A DNA stretch of 14,004 nt from CAYGZC01 sp964354225 (GCA_964354225.1 CAYGZC010000350.1:1-14004); one strand, 5' to 3'; positions 8,345-14,004 are shown, counted from the first letter of the stretch. The notes: generated by a model from the letters alone, not told the origin. Numbers and translations are program-made.

Positions 8345-8474
8345 AGCTAACGTCCGACAAAATAACGCAACAGTTTTGTGAGCCTATAATTCTTATTCGA
8401 GTGAACAAAACTGTTGAGCGAGGCTTTTGATCCTACGATCTTCATTCCCAGCGTCGTTATTTTGCATGTTAGGC
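8345..8474 (-). repeat. attC-like site 1 (after glycosyltransferase A)
   Basis: 130 bp. Read on the - strand: box GCCTAAC (plus 8468-8474) containing the gene's stop codon, arm CAAAATAACG (8455-8464), 38 unpaired nt (8417-8454), inner stem CAACAGTTTTGT/ACAAAACTGTTG of 12 bp (8405-8416 with 8368-8379) around a 25-nt loop, arm CGTTATTTTG (8358-8367), then ACGTTAGCT (box 8345-8351). The inner stem directly abuts the second arm. The R-L spacers are 3 and 6 nt. It is the last site of the array before the ATPase remnant. Confidence 0.78.
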
Positions 8475-9755
8475 AACGTTTTCATGGGTACTTGCCATTT
8501 CCTCTAATAATTTAACTGCCATATATGGAGCGTTGTATTTTTTGAATTCATTTTTAATGTATTGTGCATTTTTCCGATACACTGGATTGGAGAAAATTTG
8601 TTGGACTGCTTCTATAATTTGTTCTGGTGTAGGATTGTTTGTTCGTAGATTGATACCTGTTTTTGCGTATTCTACTCTTGCTGACACCTCCATCTTATCC
8701 TCGGTTGCACCTGCTATCACTAATGGAATTCCATATGATAATGCGTTTTGTACACCACCATATCCCCCGTTTGTAATAACTACATCTACATAAGGAAGTA
8801 AATTACCGAAAGGAATAAACTCAGATACAAAAGTATTGGAAGGAATATTCTTTAGCTGTCCTTCCTTAACAGGTATAGCAATTACTATAACGTCTTCATT
8901 CTCAAGTGCCTTGATGGACGGTTTTATTAGGTTATCAATAGTCCTTGCAATAGTGCCTTGATTAATTAGAATAACTTTTTTATCCCTTTTAATGATCTTG
9001 TTCCACCAAGGCGGGGGAACAAAATTTGGATCAGGCGATACGAGCAGCGGCCCTATAAAATGAACGGTTGAAGGCAGATCGGTTCTCGGATATTCAAAAG
9101 CAGGAGTTGTTGGTTGTAATACAATACTAGGTTTTTCCCAACCTTCTTTAAGAAAAAAATGTTTGTACTTAGGTAGTCCTAATTCAGAACGTATCAAATT
9201 GCAATAATCTTGATTGGGTTTATATACAATTTTGTATAACAAGAATCTTAAAAAACTTTCCTTCATCTTAGAAATAAAAGATTTACCCGGCAGTAATCCA
9301 ATCCCTTGTGGAGGCGTATCTTTACTTGGATATATCAAAGGAAAAACGTTTATCATGGCGAAAGGAGGACCTCCACGTTCAGTAACGAAGATTGCCCAAT
9401 TCCTGAGTGAGTCGCCTATTATTGCATCTGCTTTGTAATCCTGTAATACCTCTTCTATTTGCCTGACATAATAAGGAACCGGTGCAAAGACCCAATACTT
9501 CCAATAAAACCTCACCATGGCTATTCCTTTTAATTTTTTCAACTCAGGGAAAAAATCATAAAGTTCAACCTTTCCTCTATCATACTTTTGATGCATTAGA
9601 ATAAACTGAGCACCGGTCTTTTCTACTTTTTCTTTATAGACCCGGCCACTAATCCATCTGACCGTATGTCCCGATTTAACTAATTCCGAAACAATCGGTA
9701 TTAGAGGATACACATGCCCGTCAGAAGGGTTGGTAATAACTAAAAATTTGTTCAT
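8469..9755 (-). CDS. GT1-like (MGT/YjiC-type) glycosyltransferase, cassette A
   Basis: A 428-aa GT-B fold glycosyltransferase resembling the UDP-glycosyltransferases that decorate macrolides, flavonoids or lipids. The N-terminal domain starts ITNPSDGHVYPLIPIVSEL, with His14 at the position of the catalytic base. The C-terminal donor-binding domain has ITNGGYGGVQNALSYGIPLVIAGATEDK (327-354), the MGT-type variant of the THGG...P...DQ region in which Asn replaces the usual His. There is no signal peptide. The stop TAA lies in the GCCTAAC box of attC-like site 1, and the ATG is about 25 bp from the end of site 2, so the gene fills its cassette exactly. AGG directly precedes the ATG and no better-spaced ribosome binding site is evident. 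Acceptor unknown; drug inactivation or glycolipid synthesis are both possible. Confidence 0.87.
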   Translation of the reverse strand: MNKFLVITNPSDGHVYPLIPIVSELVKSGHTVRWISGRVYKEKVEKTGAQFILMHQKYDRGKVELYDFFPELKKLKGIAMVRFYWKYWVFAPVPYYVRQIEEVLQDYKADAIIGDSLRNWAIFVTERGGPPFAMINVFPLIYPSKDTPPQGIGLLPGKSFISKMKESFLRFLLYKIVYKPNQDYCNLIRSELGLPKYKHFFLKEGWEKPSIVLQPTTPAFEYPRTDLPSTVHFIGPLLVSPDPNFVPPPWWNKIIKRDKKVILINQGTIARTIDNLIKPSIKALENEDVIVIAIPVKEGQLKNIPSNTFVSEFIPFGNLLPYVDVVITNGGYGGVQNALSYGIPLVIAGATEDKMEVSARVEYAKTGINLRTNNPTPEQIIEAVQQIFSNPVYRKNAQYIKNEFKKYNAPYMAVKLLEEMASTHENVA

Positions 9756-9779
9756 CCTGTCAAATCATATGAAAATGTT

Positions 9780-9913
9780 GCGCATCGTGTGCAGTAGCGA
9801 CGCAGTGTGCCGCCGAACTATTAACGATCAATTCTTTGTGAAGGCGGCACATTGAGCGACCACTATAATCTATTCTTTTCATAAAGGGAGCGACGTTGCT
9901 ACTGCTGTTAGGC
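9780..9913 (-). repeat. attC-like site 2 (after glycosyltransferase B), degenerate end box
   Basis: 134 bp. On the - strand: GCCTAAC (9907-9913, holding the stop codon), arm GCAGTAGC (9898-9905), 42 mostly unpaired nt, inner stem TGTGCCGCC/GGCGGCACA of 9 bp (9843-9851 with 9806-9814) around a 28-nt loop, arm GCTACTGC (9791-9798). The terminal box reads GATGCGC (9780-9786) where the others have GTT. Loop and bulge sequences resemble those of sites 3 and 4. The altered end box may reduce or abolish recombination. Confidence 0.72.
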
Positions 9914-11137
9914 GCTTGTGGGCGGCTGCTCGATTCCCTCCATAAGTTGGACGATGAGTTGCGCCGATTTGTGTGCTCCGTCCGTAGGGATTGCTGGGTA
10001 CGCTACGTTGCTGTTGAGCATGTTGGAAATATTTTGCGCTAACAAGTCCGGAGTTGTCTGCGATAGACTCATGCGCACTCCAGCTTTTCGTCTCTCCAGA
10101 ACTCTGGCAACACTGGCTTGTTCACTGTGTCCTTCAATCGGAAAATACATGAAGGGGCGTTGTAGTGCAGTCAGTTCCAGAGTTGAGGTTGCACCTCCTT
10201 GGACGATCGCCACATCACAGGTAGCAAAGTGCTCGTACAGTTGAGGAACAAATGACTTCACGGTGATTGCTTTGGGTACACTTAGCGTCTCAGTTGCCAG
10301 CCGAGGACCGGCAACCAGTACCATCTGGAGCGAAGGAATAGATCTGTGCACGATTGTGAAAGCCTCCCCACACAACTCAAGAAGTTCCTTACCGATAGAG
10401 GTTCCTCCGATCGATACAACGACAAGCGGCTCCGAACCATAGCCGAGTTTCTTGCGAAGGTCTGATTTGTTCTTGAGGGTTGACGGTCTAAATGGGAAGA
10501 CGTACCCAACAAACTTGTACATTGCTTCTGCAAAATGACGTCGGTTTGGCAGCATCATTCCAAAAGACTTATCGGGTATGTCTTCCAACTCGCCCACAAA
10601 CAAAGCTAAATCGTAGGGAGGCTTCATCTGCTTTCTGTAATCGTGTGACCACTTGCGATTCCAGACATATACTCCCAACCGTTCGAGCGGATTGCTCGTC
10701 ATTGCATCGAGCCCCACAAAATCGAAAATCATCACGAATAAGAATTTTTTCAAATCACGCTGTTCTCGAAGCGCAAGATTGATTTCGTAGGTTTCATCGC
10801 CAATCACGAGGTCAAAATGCTGAGAGGTGACAATGTCTGAAAATACGTTCACGTTCTCTTTCCATGCACTCCGTGACTTCAAGAGGTAGCTTAACAAGTT
10901 GAGCTTTGCCCCATGCGCACTCTTTTCGGCAAACACGTTCTCATTGACATATTTTGCTGCCTCAGGAACGACGATCTCTCCTGCACTCTCCAGCATGAGG
11001 CTAGCAGGATGGGCTGCGAGCCAGAGGATTTCGGCGTTCGGATGTTGCAGTCGAAGTTCCCGTGCAATAGCAATATCCCGTGTTACATGCCCGAGACCAA
11101 TGGAGCCGCTAATGAATAGAACTCTGTATTTCTTCAT
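9908..11137 (-). CDS. GT28/MurG-like glycosyltransferase, cassette B
   Basis: A 409-aa GT-B fold glycosyltransferase. The N-terminal nucleotide-fold loop GSIGLGHVTRDIAIARELR (11-29) and the C-terminal QGGATSTLELTALQRPFMYFPIEGHSEQ (313-340) match the MurG/GT28-type pattern in which GGA..T..E contacts the UDP-sugar. The N-terminal domain has LVIGDETYEINLAL (110-123). It is too divergent to be MurG itself (peptidoglycan lipid II synthesis) and carries no membrane anchor. GAGGTG lies a few bases before the ATG. The last codon plus TAA merge into the GCCTAAC box of site 2. The gene looks GC-richer than its cassette neighbours, suggesting a separate origin. Donor and acceptor are unknown. Confidence 0.85.
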   Translation of the reverse strand: MKKYRVLFISGSIGLGHVTRDIAIARELRLQHPNAEILWLAAHPASLMLESAGEIVVPEAAKYVNENVFAEKSAHGAKLNLLSYLLKSRSAWKENVNVFSDIVTSQHFDLVIGDETYEINLALREQRDLKKFLFVMIFDFVGLDAMTSNPLERLGVYVWNRKWSHDYRKQMKPPYDLALFVGELEDIPDKSFGMMLPNRRHFAEAMYKFVGYVFPFRPSTLKNKSDLRKKLGYGSEPLVVVSIGGTSIGKELLELCGEAFTIVHRSIPSLQMVLVAGPRLATETLSVPKAITVKSFVPQLYEHFATCDVAIVQGGATSTLELTALQRPFMYFPIEGHSEQASVARVLERRKAGVRMSLSQTTPDLLAQNISNMLNSNVAYPAIPTDGAHKSAQLIVQLMEGIEQPPTSA

Positions 11138-11281
11138 AAGGACACCTCATCTTAAAATAGAAAGTATACGACCAATCTGGCAGCGCTCTCATGAGCGAGC
11201 GACGCTTTTGTGGTTGTGCATTTGTTTGCGCTATCATTTACTTAAACTCTTTCTTGCGCAACCACTCGCGAGCGAATGTCT
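11138..11281. other. Leader of cassette B with solitary hairpin (possible attC remnant)
   Basis: An unusually long leader (about 145 bp, against 25-40 bp in cassettes A, C and D). It contains an 11-bp stem GTGGTTGTGCA / TGCGCAACCAC (11210-11220 with 11255-11265, one G-T pair) around a 34-nt loop, the size of the inner stem-loops of the attC-like sites. A small hairpin CGCTC-TCAT-GAGCG lies at 11184-11197. No matching outer arms or terminal boxes are found, so it could be a decayed attC from a lost or fused cassette. A protein gene is not supported here. Confidence 0.4.
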
Positions 11282-11413
11282 GCGGAACGTTTGCACAAAC
11301 CACGCCGTGCCGCGACAAGCTATGATAAATCAATTTTACAGCGAAGCAGCGGCATGGAACGACCACAATACTCCTTTTCAAAAGAGGGAGTGTCGTGGTT
11401 TGTGCTGTTAGAT
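11282..11413 (-). repeat. attC-like site 3 (after DUF3788-like gene)
   Basis: 132 bp. On the - strand: box ATCTAAC (11407-11413), arm GCACAAACCACG of 12 bp (11394-11405), 36 nt holding a small CTCC..GGAG hairpin and the GTGGTCGTTC motif shared with site 2, inner stem TGCCGC/GCGGCA (11349-11354 with 11308-11313) extended by CC/GG, a 35-nt loop, arm CGTGGTTTGTGC (11293-11304), then ACGTTCCGC (box 11282-11288). The arm match is perfect over 12 bp. The R-L spacers are 1 and 4 nt. Confidence 0.75.
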
Positions 11414-11446
11414 GCTGTTGTGCTTTGTGCATTTCAGAATAACCTT

Positions 11447-11863
11447 CTACTTACTCTTATATTTTATCAATTCTATAGCATTGGAAAGAACCTTCTTTGT
11501 CTTGATATCAATCGTGAGTGGTTTCAATTTTCCAATGCTTTTGTTCGATCGATAATTATTTATACAAACTTGGTCAATTTTTAGGCCATGAATATCTTTG
11601 CTATTTTTATCAGTAAAGTAGAAAGTAACTTTGAAATAATTCTCCCATATAGAAATCCAGCACATGGTCTTCTTTTTATGGACTAATTTACAAAGCCATG
11701 ATTTTCCATCATTATAGAAGTTCCATTCTAAAAACATCGAAGGAAAAGCTGAGGATATTTGAGTGATGAATGCATCCCAAATGGTTTTAGTTTTGCCAAG
11801 ATGTTTTAGTAGCACATCATCAGTAGGATACACGTTTTTATCGTTCAATAAGGGTTTATTCAT
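11447..11863 (-). CDS. DUF3788-like protein, cassette C
   Basis: A 138-aa soluble protein of unknown function. It resembles the DUF3788 family as I recall it: the N-terminus KPLLNDKNVYPTDDVLLKHLGKT, the central FLEWNFYNDGKSWLCKLVHKKKTMCWISIWENYFKVTFYF and the late IGKLKPLTIDIKTKKVL follow that family's pattern. No catalytic motif, signal peptide or membrane segment is visible. GAGG lies 8 nt before the ATG, and the ATG is 27 bp from the terminal box of site 4. The stop is about 33 nt before the box of site 3, so the gene fills the cassette. It is AT-rich compared with cassette B. Confidence 0.75.
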   Translation of the reverse strand: MNKPLLNDKNVYPTDDVLLKHLGKTKTIWDAFITQISSAFPSMFLEWNFYNDGKSWLCKLVHKKKTMCWISIWENYFKVTFYFTDKNSKDIHGLKIDQVCINNYRSNKSIGKLKPLTIDIKTKKVLSNAIELIKYKSK

Positions 11864-11889
11864 AAAAGAACCTCATAAAGCACAATAGC

Positions 11890-12058
11890 ATCTAACGTGC
11901 TTTGTAAAAATGCAATGTGGTTGCGAACTGGTAATAGATTCATTTCTTGTGAGCAACCGCATTGACTGAACTTGAAAATAAAACATGACAATTATTAACG
12001 ACAATATTTAAAGATGGAAACAAAACTTAATTCACAAACATTTTTACAATTGTTAACT
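11890..12058 (-). repeat. attC-like site 4 (after the type IX-secreted protein gene)
   Basis: 169 bp, the longest site. On the - strand: box AGTTAAC (12052-12058), arm TTGTAAAAATG (12039-12049), 74 AT-rich unpaired nt (11965-12038), inner stem CAATGCGGTTGC/GCAACCACATTG of 12 bp with one G-T pair (11953-11964 with 11913-11924) around a 28-nt loop similar to that of site 2, arm CATTTTTACAA (11902-11912), then ACGTTAGAT (box 11890-11896), a full match to GTTRRRY. The R-L spacers are 2 and 5 nt. Confidence 0.77.
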
Positions 12059-12070
12059 GCAGTTGCCCGT

Positions 12071-12940
12071 TCATTTTGTTATCATAAGTTTTTTAGTTTG
12101 TAAATATTGCCCGCTGAGCAATCTGTAGAAATAAACTCCACTTGTTATGCCCTGAGCATTCCAAGTAATCCTATTTTCACCTGCTGGAAGAAATGAGGAC
12201 ACTAATGTTGTAATTTCCTGTCCGAGCATATTGAATACTTTTAATTCGGTATATCCAGAATGTGGTAGTGAAAAATTTATCGTAGTCGATGGATTGAAGG
12301 GATTTGGATAATTCTGTTCGAGTGAAAAATGAGTTGGGAAATTACTGCTTTGATTTTCGACTCCAGTTGTAGATTCCATTCGCCACCAATTTCCAACAGC
12401 CAATGGGTAATAACCTGAACCACCAACTATGGAATAACTTGATAATGAACTTGTTACACCACGATAATTGAATTTTATGCGGCCCACATTATTAGCAATA
12501 TTTCCAACACCGATTAAACTATCAGGAATTGATCTGAGATATGTGTTGAAAACATAGGTGTTAAAGATACCTGCAGGAACAGAAAGAGTCATTGTATCGA
12601 CAACGATGACATTTGCAGGCTCACCAGCCCAAGAAGTCCATGCGTCTCCTACATTAATGGACGTGAGTTTTACAATGTAAGTGCTTTCAGGAAGAGTAGT
12701 GAAAACACTTTGCCATGACATTTTATAAGCGTAAAACCTTAGATGATTGTTTTCCTCAAACATAAAATCAGTCTCATGCAGTGTGTCATCTTTCAGCATT
12801 GTTTGAAAGAAACCTAAATGACCACTCATGTTGCCTGTGCTATCGATTCTCCATTCATATATTTGTCCATACAGAGAGAACGAGAATATGAACGTATAAA
12901 CGAACAAAAGTACAGCCATCCTGAAGGAAATATTTTTCAT
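12071..12940 (-). CDS. Secreted protein with type IX sorting domain, cassette D
   Basis: A 289-aa exported protein. Residues 1-25 form a Sec signal peptide (positive MKNISFR, hydrophobic AVLLFVYTFIFSFSLYG). Residues about 205-289 are a type IX secretion system (Por) C-terminal sorting domain: EQNYPNPFNPSTTINFSLP, the TELKVFNMLGQEI strand, ENRITWNAQG and the final GVYFYRLLSG...KKLMITK. The middle part (26-200) holds beta-rich segments including DTMTLSVPAGIFNTYVFNT and YYPLAVGNWWRME, common in uncharacterised secreted proteins of Ignavibacteria-like genomes, with no enzyme motif. The protein would cross the outer membrane through the host's type IX system. AAAGG lies upstream of the ATG. The stop is 12 nt from site 4. 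Confidence 0.88.
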   Translation of the reverse strand: MKNISFRMAVLLFVYTFIFSFSLYGQIYEWRIDSTGNMSGHLGFFQTMLKDDTLHETDFMFEENNHLRFYAYKMSWQSVFTTLPESTYIVKLTSINVGDAWTSWAGEPANVIVVDTMTLSVPAGIFNTYVFNTYLRSIPDSLIGVGNIANNVGRIKFNYRGVTSSLSSYSIVGGSGYYPLAVGNWWRMESTTGVENQSSNFPTHFSLEQNYPNPFNPSTTINFSLPHSGYTELKVFNMLGQEITTLVSSFLPAGENRITWNAQGITSGVYFYRLLSGQYLQTKKLMITK

Positions 12941-12978
12941 GGTATTAACCTTTCATAATTAGTTTCAAGGGCAATTGC

Positions 12979-13082
12979 AGTTAACGTGATCGCAAAAAAC
13001 GCAATACTGGAACGAGCTAAGACAGACCAATTCAATGCGAGTGGAAGTATTGAACTTGTGTCGTTTTTTGTCGTTGTTATAT
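12979..13082 (-). repeat. attC-like site 5 (after the membrane protein gene)
   Basis: 104 bp, the shortest site. On the - strand: box ATATAAC (13076-13082), arm CGACAAAAAACG (13062-13073), only 9 unpaired nt, inner stem CAATACT/AGTATTG of 7 bp (13046-13052 with 13002-13008) around a 37-nt loop, arm CGTTTTTTGCG (12991-13001), then ACGTTAACT (box 12979-12985). The arms pair apart from one extra A in the first arm, reminiscent of the extrahelical base of classical attC sites. The R-L spacers are 2 and 5 nt. Confidence 0.72.
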
Positions 13083-13174
13083 GCCTGTGCGCCAAATTTA
13101 TCTTTTGTTATGTTTTTAACTTTTTCCGTTGTGCCCGACATTCTATTCCATTGTATGTTTTAATTTTAGTCATG

Positions 13175-13783
13175 CTATTTAATAATGTTATGGGTGGGCA
13201 TATATTCAGTAAAACTCTCGCCCGCCCCCTGCGAAATGTAATACTCTGTACGACAATCCCTGTAGAAGACATCTCGATACTCCAAAATTACGGCAAAATA
13301 AAGTCGATTTTTTGTTTTAACAAGTTCATCAAAATCCTTCCGAGAGATAATGCCACCTTCGACAATCTTTTTAAATCCCCGATCTGGAGCTATAACAATT
13401 CCAGAATCAGAGATTGCAGGATGTCCGTTAGCAAACTCGGAATTGGTAATTGGGGTATATCTACTAAGTGTCAATTGGCGAACATTCAGAGCGGGAGTTT
13501 TGCCGAAATTTCTCATATACCACGAGAGAACCACCTTTTGTTCTGGTGCGAGATAAACCATAAAAGAATCGACAACGACATAAGCTCTAAGATCGGTGCG
13601 GGTAGCTTCTTTATAAATAGAGATTTGGTTACAAGTAAAATAAACACTGACCCCAGTAAATCCAACTATAGCGAGGGTAAGCCAAATCATTATCCACTCT
13701 GTGGCATCGTCTCGTTTAATAAATTTTTTAAGCCGACTTGGACATTGTTTAATATAAGACATGGTTTTACGTATCCAGATCAT
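13175..13783 (-). CDS. Single-pass membrane protein of unknown function, cassette E
   Basis: A 202-aa protein not assigned to a named family. A basic N-terminus (IKQCPSRLKKFIKRDD) precedes one transmembrane helix at about 30-51 (WIMIWLTLAIVGFTGVSVYFTC). A soluble domain of about 150 aa follows, with RAYVVVDSF and VVLSWYMRNFGKTPALNVRQL. A short helix after the membrane segment followed by RAYV and NFGKTPA is a layout seen in many uncharacterised accessory proteins (recollection). The start may be residue 1 (13783) or Met8 (13762); neither has a convincing ribosome binding site. A 90-bp gap separates the stop from site 5. The opposite-strand frame over this gene is a shadow. Confidence 0.7.
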   Translation of the reverse strand: MIWIRKTMSYIKQCPSRLKKFIKRDDATEWIMIWLTLAIVGFTGVSVYFTCNQISIYKEATRTDLRAYVVVDSFMVYLAPEQKVVLSWYMRNFGKTPALNVRQLTLSRYTPITNSEFANGHPAISDSGIVIAPDRGFKKIVEGGIISRKDFDELVKTKNRLYFAVILEYRDVFYRDCRTEYYISQGAGESFTEYMPTHNIIK

Positions 13784-14004
13784 ACGAGTTGGTGGAGGTT
13801 GATTCTTCGGATTGCCTGTTGGATTTTGTATTTTCCCCTTATCTTTATAGGCATGATATTACTGATGACTATTGTTATGTGTGAGGCGAATGTGGAGTTT
13901 CTTATCCATATCATCGGAGGAATCGGGTGTCTCGTTTTGGCAATGTGTTGTCTTCATTTTGGCTATATAGTTTACGGCGATATATTTTAATGTCGGGCGC
14001 AACG
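13784..14004. other. Long leader of cassette E and probable edge of a further attC-like site
   Basis: No gene is firmly supported. On the + strand a frame (about 13799-13990, stop TAA at 13988-13990) encodes two hydrophobic stretches (CWILYFPLIFIGMILLMTIV and FLIHIIGGIGCLVLAMCCLHFGYIVY) and could be a small membrane protein, but it has no properly spaced ribosome binding site or clear start codon. The last bases contain GCGCAAC (13997-14003) followed by G; on the - strand this is CGTTGCGC, matching the terminal-box position of the other sites. It probably marks the start of cassette E and a sixth site outside the window. Confidence 0.4.

Larger units (their letters stand above)
8345..14004 (-). 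mobile_element. Integron-like gene-cassette array (5 cassettes)
   Basis: Five co-oriented, functionally unrelated single genes alternate with five quasi-palindromic sites, one just downstream of each stop codon. The sites share a 5' box ending in AAC, complementary arms and a terminal box (GTTAGCT, GTTAGAT, GTTAACT, GTTCCGC, one degenerate). Two genes end inside the GCCTAAC box. Distances from a terminal box to the next ATG are short (about 25-40 bp) in three cases. A box-like GCGCAAC at 13997-14003 suggests another site beyond the edge. This is the organisation of integron cassettes; no integrase, attI or Pc promoter lies in the window, so mobility is inferred. The array starts immediately next to the ATPase remnant. 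Confidence 0.72.

Noticed and set aside
8345..8474. Site 1 as a + strand attC belonging to the ATPase fragment
   Set aside because: The site is quasi-palindromic, so this was considered. However, the spacer asymmetry and bulge side match the other four - strand sites, and the GCCTAAC box contains the stop of the - strand glycosyltransferase.
10899..11411. 170-aa + strand frame across glycosyltransferase B start and site 3
   Set aside because: It runs antisense through a gene with clear GT-B motifs and through a structured attC-like site; composition is that of a shadow frame.
8345..13082. The palindromes as REP/BIME elements, CRISPR repeats or transposon ends
   Set aside because: They are not near-identical copies, are not regularly spaced, have no transposase or cas gene nearby, and occur once after each gene with complementary but different arms. 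That pattern fits attC sites much better.
12986..13990. 334-aa + strand open frame across the right end
   Set aside because: It begins inside attC-like site 5 and its middle is the shadow of the better-supported - strand membrane protein gene (13175-13783). Only its hydrophobic last part might be real, and that is discussed separately.
13991..14004. CCCGAC near the window end as the 5' box of another - strand site inside the window
   Set aside because: The following bases (ATTAAAATATATCG on the - strand) have no complementary arm in the next 150 bp, so no site lies to the left of it; a terminal box of a site beyond the edge fits better.

Overview
The window looks like part of a chromosome from a Bacteroidota/Ignavibacteriota-type (FCB group) bacterium. 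The clearest clue is a secreted protein (12071-12940) ending in a type IX secretion C-terminal sorting domain of the YPNPFNPST...GVYFYRL type. The assignment is inference; nothing else in the window names the organism.

Left part (1-3659, + strand): ordinary chromosomal genes. These are the 3' part of an HtrA/Deg periplasmic serine protease, adenylosuccinate lyase purB (overlapping it by ATGA), and an NAD(P)-dependent aldehyde dehydrogenase.

Middle (3688-7688, - strand): a run of small genes read from right to left. ABC-F factor ettA comes first. After it come a stand-alone PD-(D/E)XK nuclease-like protein coupled to a VOC/glyoxalase-fold protein, then a Phd/YefM-RelE/ParE toxin-antitoxin pair with a perfect 7-bp palindrome over its likely -10 region, and finally a small ABM-like protein. 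To the right of ettA, on the + strand, is a 199-aa C-terminal remnant of a Cu+-type P1B ATPase. It lacks the DKTGT domain and carries an alanine in place of the first Asp of GDGxNDxP.

Right part (8345 to the window end, all genes on the - strand): the main discovery, an integron-like gene-cassette array. Five divergent genes (GT1-like glycosyltransferase, GT28/MurG-like glycosyltransferase, DUF3788-like protein, type IX-secreted protein, single-pass membrane protein) are each followed by a roughly 100-170 bp imperfect palindrome with attC anatomy. Each has a 5' box ending in AAC, an L''/L' arm pair, an inner stem-loop, and in most sites a GTT-type terminal box preceded by AC. In the first two cassettes the stop codon TAA lies inside the GCCTAAC box, as in classical cassettes. 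The arm sequences differ completely between sites but remain complementary, while loops and one bulge are partly conserved, which indicates selection on a folded strand. All sites share an unusual geometry: the inner stem abuts one arm with 0-2 unpaired bases while 9-74 bases are unpaired on the other side, and the R-L spacers differ by 3 nt. No integrase gene lies in the window and the array appears to run off the right edge, so it is either an array distal to an integrase or an integrase-less attC cluster.
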